Assembly: GCA_050735975.1 (NCBI GenBank)
Contig: JBOHVS010000072.1
Coordinates: forward strand, 1-37,952
DNA length: 37,952 nt
DNA from: DATMBL01 sp050735975
Lineage (GTDB): Bacteria > Desulfobacterota > Binatia > UBA9968
Reading direction: 5' to 3'
The notes below the pieces were generated by a model. It was not told the DNA's origin. It saw only the letters and a list, made by a program, of their open reading frames with translations, and did not search any database. The position numbers and the translations under genes are program-made. Positions 1 to 7,307 of this stretch are shown here, in pieces. Every line of letters starts with the position of its first letter. Positions within the stretch are counted from its first letter, which is position 1.

Positions 1-2
1 AG

Positions 3-83
3 GCAAAGGAGTTGAATGAAGGTCTCACCGCGGCCAAAGTAAAGTACACGGCGAAAGAATATGGCTTAAGAAGAGACGAGTAA
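3..83 (+). CDS. C-terminal end of an unidentified protein (partial)
   Basis: An open frame enters from the left edge and ends at a TAA after 26 residues (from AKELNEG to GLRRDE). The peptide is charged and probably helical. Nothing in it allows a family to be named. It could also be an open frame by chance, since only 81 bases are visible; the other two plus frames stop within the first 20 bases. Confidence 0.4.
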   Translation, partial: AKELNEGLTAAKVKYTAKEYGLRRDE

Positions 84-183
84 TCTATTAAGGCAAATTT
101 AGCCGAACTGCTACGAGTCGCGGCACCTCCGCAAAAATGGCTCACGGAGCATCGCTACTGGGAGTCAGGCCTGAGCCCGGATT

Positions 184-611
184 CTAGCTTCGCGTCCTGG
201 AATTCAGCGTTTGGGCTACTAATGTTTCTCTGCGGAGATCGCGGTTCTCTTCATACTCTTTGTACAAGCCGATCATCATCGACGGATCACGTTTGAGGCG
301 CTTCCCTAATTCCAGCGTCGTCATGTTCGCCCACTCACGCCCAAGATACACCAACTGTCGTCTCGCTTGGACGCAATCGTTCCGCCTCCCGGAACCAACC
401 AACCCCTGTTCAGCCAGCCCGTGCTTATTGGACACACCGCCAGCATTTGCTCAAAACTAACTTTCGGCCCGCTCGGCTGGATATCCTTGTTTTTTGCCTT
501 TGACGCAACCTTTTCAACGAAAGCTTCCTCTCCAAGGAATCTCTGATCGGTGGTGTGATAGTACTTCTCCTCATGTCCCGATTCTAACCCCTCCAGGAAT
601 CGAAGAACAAG
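184..611 (-). pseudogene. Remnant of an IS200-like (REP-associated) transposase, frameshifted
   Basis: The minus strand encodes the C-terminal part of a REP-associated tyrosine transposase with its usual helix-turn-helix tail. The downstream frame (435 to 184) has the family pattern RRQLVYLGREWANMTTLELG followed by LKRDPSMMIGLYKEYEENRD. The upstream part (about 611 to 430) reads EEKYYHTTDQRFLGEEAFVEKV in another frame, so a frameshift lies near 425-435. A stop codon lies just upstream of the upstream piece (612-614), and no N-terminal catalytic HUH/Tyr domain is visible. It is therefore an inactive fragment. The family mobilises or acts on palindromic REP repeats, which fits the palindromic repeats elsewhere in the window, but no direct link can be shown. 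Confidence 0.7.
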
Positions 612-722
612 CTAGGTTTCCCAAATTAGTTGAAACGTAAACAAAACGCGCCTTGACAGCCAGCGGAGACTATAGGATGTTTTCTCAAGCTGAGCTATTG
701 ACTTAAAGAGGAGCACTGATCA

Positions 723-1760
723 GTGAGACTTCCCCATAGAGATCCCATCCAGTTGGGTCCGACGCCTTACGAAGCGTTTCAGGAAAAGGAAGGAATTCCT
801 ACCGTCCGCGGCTTTTTTGTCGAAGATCTGATGGATGTCGAGCTAAAGTCTTGGGAGCGGATGGGCGCGCTGGGTTCATTTCTCAACCTGGGCGAGCAGC
901 AGGAGACCGATGCTTATATTTGCGAGATCCCGCCGGCGCGACAGACAAAGCCGCAGCGCCATCTGTTCGAGGCACTGGTCTATATTCACAACGGCCGGGG
1001 CGCGACGACGGTTTGGTTCGACGAGGATGCCAAACAGACTTTCGAGTGGAGCGCCGGAGCGATCTTCGCGATTCCGCTGAACGTTTCCTACCAGCACTTC
1101 AACGTATCGGACGAGCCGGTGCGCCTGCTCGCGGGGACCAATGCGCCGCATGTGCTGAATCTTTTTCACAACGAAGATTTTATCTTCCGCAATCCTTTCG
1201 AGTTCCGGGATCGCTTCCGGCCCGAGCGGGATTTTTTCCGCGAGAACAAGCGGCTCACGGTCCGCTCGTGGGAAACCAACCTCATCCCCGACGTCAATGA
1301 GTTTGCGCTCGACGATTACCCGATGAAGGGCAAAGGCGTGCGCATTATGCGCTTCGGCCTGGCGGGGACTACCTACGGTTGCCACATACAAGAATTTCCG
1401 CCCGGGAGCCGCAGCACTTTCCATCGTCACGGCCCCGGCGCCATTGTCACCGTGACCCACGGCGAGGGCTTCGCCATCGTGTGGAAGGAAGGCGAGGCGC
1501 GGGCCCGTTTCGAGATCAAGGCCGGGTCGATTTATTCGCCCGGTGATTTGATGTTCCACGGCCATTTCAACACCGGGCATACGACGATGCGCCACTTCGC
1601 GATGCGCGGCCGCAGCCCGAAGTTCAGCCAGGACCGCTACCGGACGAAGCTCCACGAGATGATTCCTTTCGAAGAGGAGCCGCCCGATGTTCATCCCGCG
1701 TACTTGGCTGAATTGAAACGAAAGGGCGTGAAGTCCGAAGTCTCAGTCGTGGAAGAGTAG
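723..1760 (+). CDS. Bicupin protein (double cupin domain, paralogue of the one at 20687)
   Basis: A 345-residue protein with two cupin beta-barrels, probably a cytoplasmic metal-dependent dioxygenase, isomerase or binding protein; no signal peptide is visible. The first cupin has H80-LFEALVYI and a late YQHFN (H125), giving candidate metal ligands H80, E83 and H125. The second cupin has H234-R-H236-GPGA and a late FHGHFN (H279/H281), but the glutamate expected after HxH is absent. The start is GTG at 723, chosen because AGAGGAG lies about 11 bases upstream. It resembles the bicupin at 20687 along its whole length (shared RGFFVED, YICEIPP, HRHGPGA). It precedes a UbiD decarboxylase gene, with a palindromic repeat between them. 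Gentisate-dioxygenase-like folds are similar, but the substrate is unknown. Confidence 0.85.
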   Translation: MRLPHRDPIQLGPTPYEAFQEKEGIPTVRGFFVEDLMDVELKSWERMGALGSFLNLGEQQETDAYICEIPPARQTKPQRHLFEALVYIHNGRGATTVWFDEDAKQTFEWSAGAIFAIPLNVSYQHFNVSDEPVRLLAGTNAPHVLNLFHNEDFIFRNPFEFRDRFRPERDFFRENKRLTVRSWETNLIPDVNEFALDDYPMKGKGVRIMRFGLAGTTYGCHIQEFPPGSRSTFHRHGPGAIVTVTHGEGFAIVWKEGEARARFEIKAGSIYSPGDLMFHGHFNTGHTTMRHFAMRGRSPKFSQDRYRTKLHEMIPFEEEPPDVHPAYLAELKRKGVKSEVSVVEE

Positions 1761-1782
1761 AAACTTTAAAGAAATTTTGTTT

Positions 1783-1908
1783 CAGGCCGGTCAAAAAGGG
1801 CTCAGATGCGAGGCGCGCGATGGTCGGCGAGCGGAGGCGTACTCCAGTAGTACGTTGGAGCGAGGCGGCCAAGCGCAACGAAGCAGGTGAGCCTTTTTCA
1901 GCGGCCTG
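1783..1908. repeat. Imperfect palindromic intergenic repeat, 126 bp
   Basis: The left end reads CAGGCCGGTCAAAAAGGGCT and the right end, read on the other strand, CAGGCCGCTGAAAAAGGCTC. The centre has CGTAC (1839-1843) pairing with GTACG (1850-1854), so nearly the whole unit can fold as a long imperfect hairpin. It fills the gap between the bicupin and UbiD genes and ends just before the ribosome binding site of the UbiD gene. A related end (CAGGCTGCTGAAAAAG) occurs at 20588-20603. Such units are probably non-autonomous mobile or REP-like elements; the family name is not known to me. Confidence 0.65.
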
Positions 1909-1921
1909 CGAGGAGAAAAGA

Positions 1922-3379
1922 ATGGCGGAGCTTGCATACACCGATTTTCGTAGTTTTCTGGAAGAGGCGAAAAAAATCAGCGACTACCGGCTGATCGAGG
2001 GAGCCGATTGGGACGGTGAAATCGGCGCGCTGGTTGAGTCGACTGCCGAGCTGGTGCCGCAGCCACCCTATCTGCTGTTCGATAAAGTCAAAGGCTATCC
2101 GGCCGGCTTCAGAGTTTGCGCTCTGCCGTACGCCGCCTACAAACGGGTCGCGCTCGCGCTCGGTTTGCCGCTGGACAAATCCAAGCTGGAGCTTGGCCGT
2201 TTGGCGGCGCGCAAGATCGCTGCGACAAGACCGATCCCGCCGGAAGAAGTAAGCACGTCGCCGCTGTTCGAAAATAGGCTCACCGGAGACGACGTCAATC
2301 TTCTCAAATTTCCCGCGCTGCGCTTTCACGAGAAAGACGGCGGCCGCTATTTCGGGCCTGGAGGGGGCTTGATCAATCGTGATCCCGATTCAGGATACGT
2401 GAACACGGGTACCTATCGAATGCAGCTCCATGACCGGAATACTCTCGGTTTGTGGATGAGTCCGGGACAGAACGGCCGCCAAATTTGCATGAAATATTGG
2501 GAGAAGGGAAGGAGCTGTCCGGTGGTCGCCACCTATGGCCAACATCCGCTGGTCTTCATGCCTTCTTACACGAAGTTTCCCTTCGGACATTCGGAGATGG
2601 AAGTTTCCGGAGGCTTGATCGGCCGGCCGCTGGAGGTTTTGCGCGGCCCGGTGACCGGTTTGCCGATTCCGGCCTCGTCGGAAATCGCCATCGAGGGCGA
2701 GGTGCCGCCGCCCGCGGAAGAAGCGCGCGCCGAAGGGCCGTTCGGTGAATGGCCCGGTTATTACTCGGGGGGGACCCTCGGCACCGGGGAAAACCAACCC
2801 ATCATCCGAGTGAAAGCGATCTATCATCGTAATGATCCGATTCTGGAAGACGAAGCGCCGCTTTGGCCGGGCGCCGTCAAAATGGATCTGCATATCTCAG
2901 GAGGCGTTTTGTGGGAGCAGTTGGAGAGCGCGGGTATTCAAGACATCGTCGGTGTCTATAATCATACTTCCTACCTCACCGTCGTTGCGATCAAACAGAA
3001 GTACGCGGGCCATGCCAAGCAAACGGGACTCGCCGCCGTGAGCTGCGCTGCCGCCGCTCGCAACGGGCGCTACGTCGTGGTCGTCGATGAGGATATCGAT
3101 CCGACGAACGTGAAAGAAGTGCTCTGGGCGATGATGACCCGTGTCGATCCCAAGACGAATATCGATATTATCGATGGCTGCTGGAGCACGCCGCTCGATC
3201 CGCGCATGCCTCCGGAAAAACGCGATAGCCGGGATCATACCAACAGCCGCGCGATCTTTTACGCGGTGAGACCGTTCGAGTGGCGCGATAAATTCCCGAA
3301 GGTCAGCCGCTCGAGCCGCGAGTTACGGGAGAAGACCATCGCGAAATTTAAAAACATTATTCCTTTCCCAGGAACGTGA
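1922..3379 (+). CDS. UbiD-family prenyl-FMN-dependent decarboxylase (module A)
   Basis: A 485-residue cytoplasmic enzyme of the UbiD family, which uses prenylated FMN made by UbiX to add or remove carboxylate on aromatic or unsaturated acids. The family's catalytic residues are visible: R166 in NTGTYRMQ, and E271 and E276 in EGPFGEWPGYY, matching the Arg-Glu-Glu triad of fungal Fdc1. Length is normal. The start is ATG 1922, preceded by GAGGAG at about 1910. The frame stays open back to 1820, but that stretch lies inside a palindromic repeat and is unlikely to be coding. No UbiX gene is in the window. Context with a Rieske oxygenase and dihydrodiol-type dehydrogenase suggests an aromatic acid substrate. 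A second UbiD copy lies at 14431. Confidence 0.9.
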   Translation: MAELAYTDFRSFLEEAKKISDYRLIEGADWDGEIGALVESTAELVPQPPYLLFDKVKGYPAGFRVCALPYAAYKRVALALGLPLDKSKLELGRLAARKIAATRPIPPEEVSTSPLFENRLTGDDVNLLKFPALRFHEKDGGRYFGPGGGLINRDPDSGYVNTGTYRMQLHDRNTLGLWMSPGQNGRQICMKYWEKGRSCPVVATYGQHPLVFMPSYTKFPFGHSEMEVSGGLIGRPLEVLRGPVTGLPIPASSEIAIEGEVPPPAEEARAEGPFGEWPGYYSGGTLGTGENQPIIRVKAIYHRNDPILEDEAPLWPGAVKMDLHISGGVLWEQLESAGIQDIVGVYNHTSYLTVVAIKQKYAGHAKQTGLAAVSCAAAARNGRYVVVVDEDIDPTNVKEVLWAMMTRVDPKTNIDIIDGCWSTPLDPRMPPEKRDSRDHTNSRAIFYAVRPFEWRDKFPKVSRSSRELREKTIAKFKNIIPFPGT

Positions 3380-3443
3380 AAGGCGTCGTGCGATTCGTGG
3401 TGGAGCGATTGGGCGAATTTCTGCCGGTTTTTAGTTGCGTTGG

Positions 3444-3640
3444 TGTCATCTCGAACGACAGACTGTGTGAAAATTCTTTCAAACGGATAAGTACTCAATT
3501 TCTAATCAAACCGCACCGTTCGTGGTGAGTGAGCCTGCCCAGCGAAGTCGAAGGGAACCATGAACGGTGTTTTCACACAGTCTGACGAAGTGAGAGATCT
3601 ATTGTTCTACCAGATTCCTCGACTCCGTCTCGGAACGACA
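3444..3640. repeat. Palindromic intergenic repeat, split by an inserted element
   Basis: Flanking sequence TGTCATCTCGAACGA (3444-3458) continues, after the insertion at 3459-3588, as AGTGAGAGATCT and closes near 3640 with TCTCGGAACGACA. With the insertion and one target copy removed the two arms form an imperfect palindrome (TGTC...AGATCT against AGATT...GACA). It resembles dispersed repeats beginning GTCATCTCGAACGAAGTGAGAGATCT-like seen in many genomes, from memory. It lies between the UbiD and Rieske genes. No coding frame of note lies in 3380-3676. Confidence 0.55.
3459..3584. mobile_element. MITE-like element with 15-bp perfect terminal inverted repeats and 4-bp target duplication
   Basis: CAGACTGTGTGAAAA at 3459-3473 is the exact reverse complement of TTTTCACACAGTCTG at 3570-3584. 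ACGA directly flanks both ends (3455-3458 and 3585-3588), as expected for a 4-bp target-site duplication. Inside, CACCGTTCGTGG (3514-3525) pairs with CCATGAACGGTG (3558-3569) with one mismatch. The 126-bp unit has no coding capacity and so would depend on a transposase encoded elsewhere. Deleting it plus one ACGA restores a continuous host repeat. Confidence 0.75.
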
Positions 3641-3676
3641 ATAGACGACTGAGGTATTGAATCGGAGAATCATCTT

Positions 3677-4954
3677 ATGATGACCAAAGAAGAAAATGAC
3701 CTCCTGACCCGGGCCGGCCGGGGAACTCCGGGCGGAGAGCTATTAAGGCGCTATTGGCAGCCGGTGGCTCTTTCAGAAGAGCTGGCTTTGGGAGGGCCGC
3801 CTCTCAAGGTAAAAATTTTGGGCGAAGATCTGGTTTTGTTCCGCGACGATAAGGGGCGAGCAGGGTTGTTAGGGATTAACTGCTCCCACAGGGGAACGAA
3901 CCTAAGCTACGGGCGGGTCGAGGACGGCGGCCTCCGGTGTCTGTATCACGGCTGGCTCTATGATATTGAAGGGCGCTGCCTCGAGCAGCCGGGGGAACCG
4001 GGCGGCGGCGAGCATAGGGATGCGATTCGTCATCCCGCTTATCCCTGTAAGGAAACAGGAGGAGCGATTTTCGCCTACATCGGACCGGGAGAGCCTCCGT
4101 TGCTTCCTAATTATGAGTTTCTTAACGCGTCTCCCGATCACCTGTTCGTCTCAAAGATCTTTTACGAGTGCAATTACCTGCAGGCCAACGAGGGAAACAT
4201 CGATCCGGTACACCTCTCTTTTCTCCATCGCTTTCTTGAGAATAGAGAGGAACGTTACAGAGGCGTGCGCGGCGCCGGCGAGTCTCACTATAACCTCGCG
4301 GCCAGAAACATCGCCCCCATTCTAGACGTGGAGCTGACCGACTTCGGAGTGCGCATATACACAGTGCGGAGGTTGGAAGGTAATAAAGTCTATCTGCGAG
4401 TTTCGTACTTCATACTGCCTAACTTGAGCGCGTTCCCGGGACAGACAGGGGGCGAGGGCTACTCGGTTAACTGGCACGTTCCCGTCGACGATACCCATCA
4501 CTGGAAGTATACGTTTGTCTTCAGCTCCGGGGCGCCTCTTGACAAAAAAGTAGTAAACCGAGAACGCTCCGAGTTGACCTCCGACTACAAGTTGATCCGC
4601 AACGAAGCCAACCGTTACCTGCAGGATCGCGAATCGATGAAGACCAAGACCTATGCAGGTATGGGTTCCGGCTTTCAGGCCCATGACGCTTTTGCAACCG
4701 CGAGCCAGGGCACGATCCAGAACCGCGCCGAGGAGCATCTCGTTTCGTCAGACAAGGCGATCGTTGCGGCGCGGAAGCTCCTGGCGCAAGCGATCAGGGA
4801 TGTCCAGGAAGGACGCGATCCGCCCCACGTCATCAGGGCGCCGAGCGAGAACCGGGTTCCCCATCTGCTGGTGGTCTCCCAGATGATCCCGAACAGCAGT
4901 GACTGGAAAGAGTACACCAGAAGCCTGGAAGCGGAAGCGAGGGCGAAATTCTGA
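3677..4954 (+). CDS. Rieske non-haem iron aromatic ring-hydroxylating oxygenase, large subunit (module A)
   Basis: A 425-residue oxygenase of the phthalate 4,5-dioxygenase type. These cytoplasmic enzymes add oxygen to an aromatic ring with electrons from a separate reductase. The Rieske cluster ligands are C69-x-H71 and C88-x2-H91; the catalytic iron site shows N171, D176, H179 and H184 in NEGNIDPVHLSFLHR. Start is one of two consecutive ATGs (3677 or 3680), with a CGGAG about 9 bases before. The next gene begins 14 bases after the stop and belongs to the family that contains phthalate cis-dihydrodiol dehydrogenase, which supports a dioxygenase role. No reductase or ferredoxin gene is nearby. 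Substrate is inferred only; monooxygenase activity such as demethylation is an alternative. Confidence 0.9.
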   Translation: MMTKEENDLLTRAGRGTPGGELLRRYWQPVALSEELALGGPPLKVKILGEDLVLFRDDKGRAGLLGINCSHRGTNLSYGRVEDGGLRCLYHGWLYDIEGRCLEQPGEPGGGEHRDAIRHPAYPCKETGGAIFAYIGPGEPPLLPNYEFLNASPDHLFVSKIFYECNYLQANEGNIDPVHLSFLHRFLENREERYRGVRGAGESHYNLAARNIAPILDVELTDFGVRIYTVRRLEGNKVYLRVSYFILPNLSAFPGQTGGEGYSVNWHVPVDDTHHWKYTFVFSSGAPLDKKVVNRERSELTSDYKLIRNEANRYLQDRESMKTKTYAGMGSGFQAHDAFATASQGTIQNRAEEHLVSSDKAIVAARKLLAQAIRDVQEGRDPPHVIRAPSENRVPHLLVVSQMIPNSSDWKEYTRSLEAEARAKF

Positions 4955-4968
4955 ATCAACGATTACGA

Positions 4969-6138
4969 ATGGGAATGGCAGGCCTTGGAGTGGCGAGCAC
5001 TCAAATCTTGCCTGCCGTTGCTGATCTCGCTCACGTACAAATCACGGCCGCAGCCGATTTCCGTACGGATGCTTTGACAAAGTTTCGTAAGGAATACGGC
5101 GGCGAGGTGTTTACCAGCATTGAGGAAATGTGCCGGAGTCCCAACGTCGATTTCATCTATGTGGCGACCCCCAATGAGCTGCACGCCCAACACGTGATCA
5201 CCGCCGCGGAGCATGGCAAGCACGCGATCGTCGAAAAGCCGATGGCGCTTTCGATCGACGAGTGCGAGGCGATGAACGCCGCGGCGGAGAAAAACGGCGT
5301 GCGGCTCCTGTGCGGCCATACCCACAGCTTCGATCCGCCGATCCGAAAAATCCGCGCGATCGTCAAAAGCGGCGAGCTGGGCAAGCTTCGCATGGTGCAA
5401 AGTTGGAATTACAACGAGTTCATGTACCGGCCGCGGATGAAATACGAGCTGGCGACGAGCCGCGGGGTCGTGTTGAACCAGGGTCCGCATCACATCGATG
5501 TCGTTCGCCTGATCGGAGGCGGCATGGCGCGGAGCGTCCGCGCGATGACGGGAATCTGGGATAGGGCGCGCGCCCACGAGGGAAGCTATACGTGCTACCT
5601 CGAATTTGAAGATGGCACCCCGTCGACCATTGTCTACAGCGGCTATGGTTTTTTCGACACGGCCGAGCTGTTCAGCTGGGTGGGTGAGGGTGGACAACAC
5701 CGAGATCCGGAGACGAATCTCAAGGTGAGAAGACGACTTCGAGAAGTGCGCAGCCCTGAGGAAGAAGAACAGCTCAAGGAAGGCATGCGCTTCGGCGGCC
5801 AGCGGGAAGGCGAGTACAGCCACGTATGGAGCGGAGAGCGCAAGCAGCCCTTTTTCGGCTTTACGCTGGTTAGTTGCGAGAAAGGGGACATCCGCCAGAC
5901 GCCGGACGGCTTGTTCGTTTATGGCGAAGAACGCAAGTGGGAAATCCCTATCCCGCCGGGCACGAGAGGCCGCGAGGCGGAGGTTGAGGAGCTGTATCAG
6001 GCGGTGGTAAACGCACGTCCGGTATTTCACGACGGTCGCTGGGGCCAAGCCACACTCGAAGTCTGCCTCGCGATGCTCCAGTCGGCCGAAGAGCGGAAGG
6101 AGATTTTTTTGAAGCACCAGGTGCCGAGCCCCGAGTAA
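4969..6138 (+). CDS. Gfo/Idh/MocA-family NAD(P)-dependent dehydrogenase, dihydrodiol dehydrogenase candidate
   Basis: A 389-residue oxidoreductase. The N-terminal Rossmann domain starts at once with MAGLGVAST (dinucleotide loop), followed by IVEKPMALS near residue 90 with the catalytic-type lysine of the EKP motif and NQGPHHIDVVRLIGGG near 170 with the active-site histidine region. The family includes sugar dehydrogenases but also phthalate 4,5-cis-dihydrodiol dehydrogenase. Position 14 bases after a phthalate-type Rieske oxygenase favours rearomatisation of a cis-dihydrodiol carboxylate. ATG 4969 is used; the domain begins so near this codon that the true start may be slightly upstream and overlap the oxygenase stop. 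Sugar or inositol oxidation cannot be excluded. Confidence 0.85.
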   Translation: MGMAGLGVASTQILPAVADLAHVQITAAADFRTDALTKFRKEYGGEVFTSIEEMCRSPNVDFIYVATPNELHAQHVITAAEHGKHAIVEKPMALSIDECEAMNAAAEKNGVRLLCGHTHSFDPPIRKIRAIVKSGELGKLRMVQSWNYNEFMYRPRMKYELATSRGVVLNQGPHHIDVVRLIGGGMARSVRAMTGIWDRARAHEGSYTCYLEFEDGTPSTIVYSGYGFFDTAELFSWVGEGGQHRDPETNLKVRRRLREVRSPEEEEQLKEGMRFGGQREGEYSHVWSGERKQPFFGFTLVSCEKGDIRQTPDGLFVYGEERKWEIPIPPGTRGREAEVEELYQAVVNARPVFHDGRWGQATLEVCLAMLQSAEERKEIFLKHQVPSPE

Positions 6139-6251
6139 CGATGCCGCCAGGAGGCAGGAAGTTGCTGGACCCCGACCCGCCGGCGAAGATGTTCAAAGAA
6201 CTGCTGGGCAGAGGCCAACGAAAGTAGAATCACCTGCAAGGAGAACGAGTC

Positions 6252-7205
6252 ATGCCCGAATCAAATTACCAGCCGATTCACATGAAAGGATTTTTCCGCT
6301 CGCACACGCACCTGCCATTGTGGGAAGTGCTCGATAAGGCCGGCTTCTGGAAGCAGGTCGGTATCAAGGTCAATTTTGAATACTGCGATAGTTCGTCGGA
6401 AGCCGAGGCGGCGCTGTTCGAGGGCAGAGTCGATTTAGTGTCCGGCAACCATATTTCACCCTATGCATTGGTGGCCAGGGGAAAGCCGATCGTCTCGCTC
6501 GCCTCGCCCACAAACGGCGTTACCGACCGGTTGGTCTCGCGCGAGCCGCTTGCGTCGGTCGCGCAGATACGGGGCAAGCGGGTCATCGATACGACCGTAC
6601 TGGACAACGGCGGCGGCTACAACCACATTCGCGGCAATCACATGCTCTATGTGCTGGAGGCGGGCATGGCGCTTCAGGATGTCCGCTGGATCGAAATCGC
6701 CGACAAGATGTCCACCGAGTTTCGCACGGTGCAGTTTCACGCGATGAAAGAGGGCGAAGGCGATGTAACGTTCGTTTCCGGCGATACGCAAAAATATGAG
6801 CAGGCTGGATTCTCCGTGTTGCAGTTGCCCAGGCTGCCGATGATCAACGGGCCGACGCTGACCACAACCGTGACGGCCTTGAATAAGTACGACCGCTTTG
6901 GCGAGCGGTTGGTTTTGGCTCAGGTCTTGGGAATTCATTTCGCGCGCACCCGTCGCGAAGAAACCGAAAAGATCGTTGATGGCTTGAAGCAGAGAGAACC
7001 TGAGGCGCGCACTGTATCCTATAACAGCGTGGCAAAACTGCTCGCAAAACCGTATCCCGATCTTCGCGCGGTGGCCAATGCCTACCGCCTCTGCTGCATG
7101 AAAACGGCCGACGCTGAGGAAATCAGCCCGCTCGCGCTTTGGGATCTCCACTATTTGCGACGGTTGGATAATTCCGGTTTTATCGACCGGCTTTACAACG
7201 TCTAG
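6252..7205 (+). CDS. Periplasmic-binding-fold (NMT1/4,5-dihydroxyphthalate-decarboxylase-like) protein without signal peptide, module A
   Basis: A 317-residue protein of the type 2 binding-protein fold (NMT1/THI5/TauA-like), beginning MPESNYQPIHMKGFFRSH with no hydrophobic leader, so it is probably cytoplasmic. Typical features are the hinge-like DLVSGNHISPY near residue 65 and NGPTLTTTVTALN near 205. ATG 6252 follows CAAGGAGAACG. The fold is shared by exported solute-binding proteins and, as I recall, by 4,5-dihydroxyphthalate decarboxylase. Placement after Rieske and dihydrodiol-dehydrogenase genes favours an enzyme such as a decarboxylase. It is clearly paralogous to the protein at 13358; both keep SGNHISPY, RGNHMLY, AYRLCCMK and GFIDRLY. 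Alternatively it could be a cytoplasmic ligand sensor. Confidence 0.75.
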   Translation: MPESNYQPIHMKGFFRSHTHLPLWEVLDKAGFWKQVGIKVNFEYCDSSSEAEAALFEGRVDLVSGNHISPYALVARGKPIVSLASPTNGVTDRLVSREPLASVAQIRGKRVIDTTVLDNGGGYNHIRGNHMLYVLEAGMALQDVRWIEIADKMSTEFRTVQFHAMKEGEGDVTFVSGDTQKYEQAGFSVLQLPRLPMINGPTLTTTVTALNKYDRFGERLVLAQVLGIHFARTRREETEKIVDGLKQREPEARTVSYNSVAKLLAKPYPDLRAVANAYRLCCMKTADAEEISPLALWDLHYLRRLDNSGFIDRLYNV

Positions 7206-7307
7206 CCAGCATGACTCACGGACGATGGAGAAGCAGCGACACTGTGTTCCAGCCTTCGGGGGCGAGTCCCTTCCGGCCGTGCAACAAGATCTGATGAGGA
7301 GGATAAT

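Noticed and set aside
653..681. TTGACA before the first bicupin gene as a promoter
   Set aside because: With a 17-base spacer the -10 is GATGTT, and the nearer TATAGG is only 12 bases away. Too weak to call.
1820..1921. Upstream extension of the UbiD reading frame
   Set aside because: The stretch lies in the palindromic repeat, is not family-like, and a good ribosome site precedes ATG 1922.
4963..6117. A 384-codon minus-strand open frame opposite the Gfo/Idh gene
   Set aside because: No recognisable motif, and the plus-strand frame has clear family signatures. It is a shadow frame.
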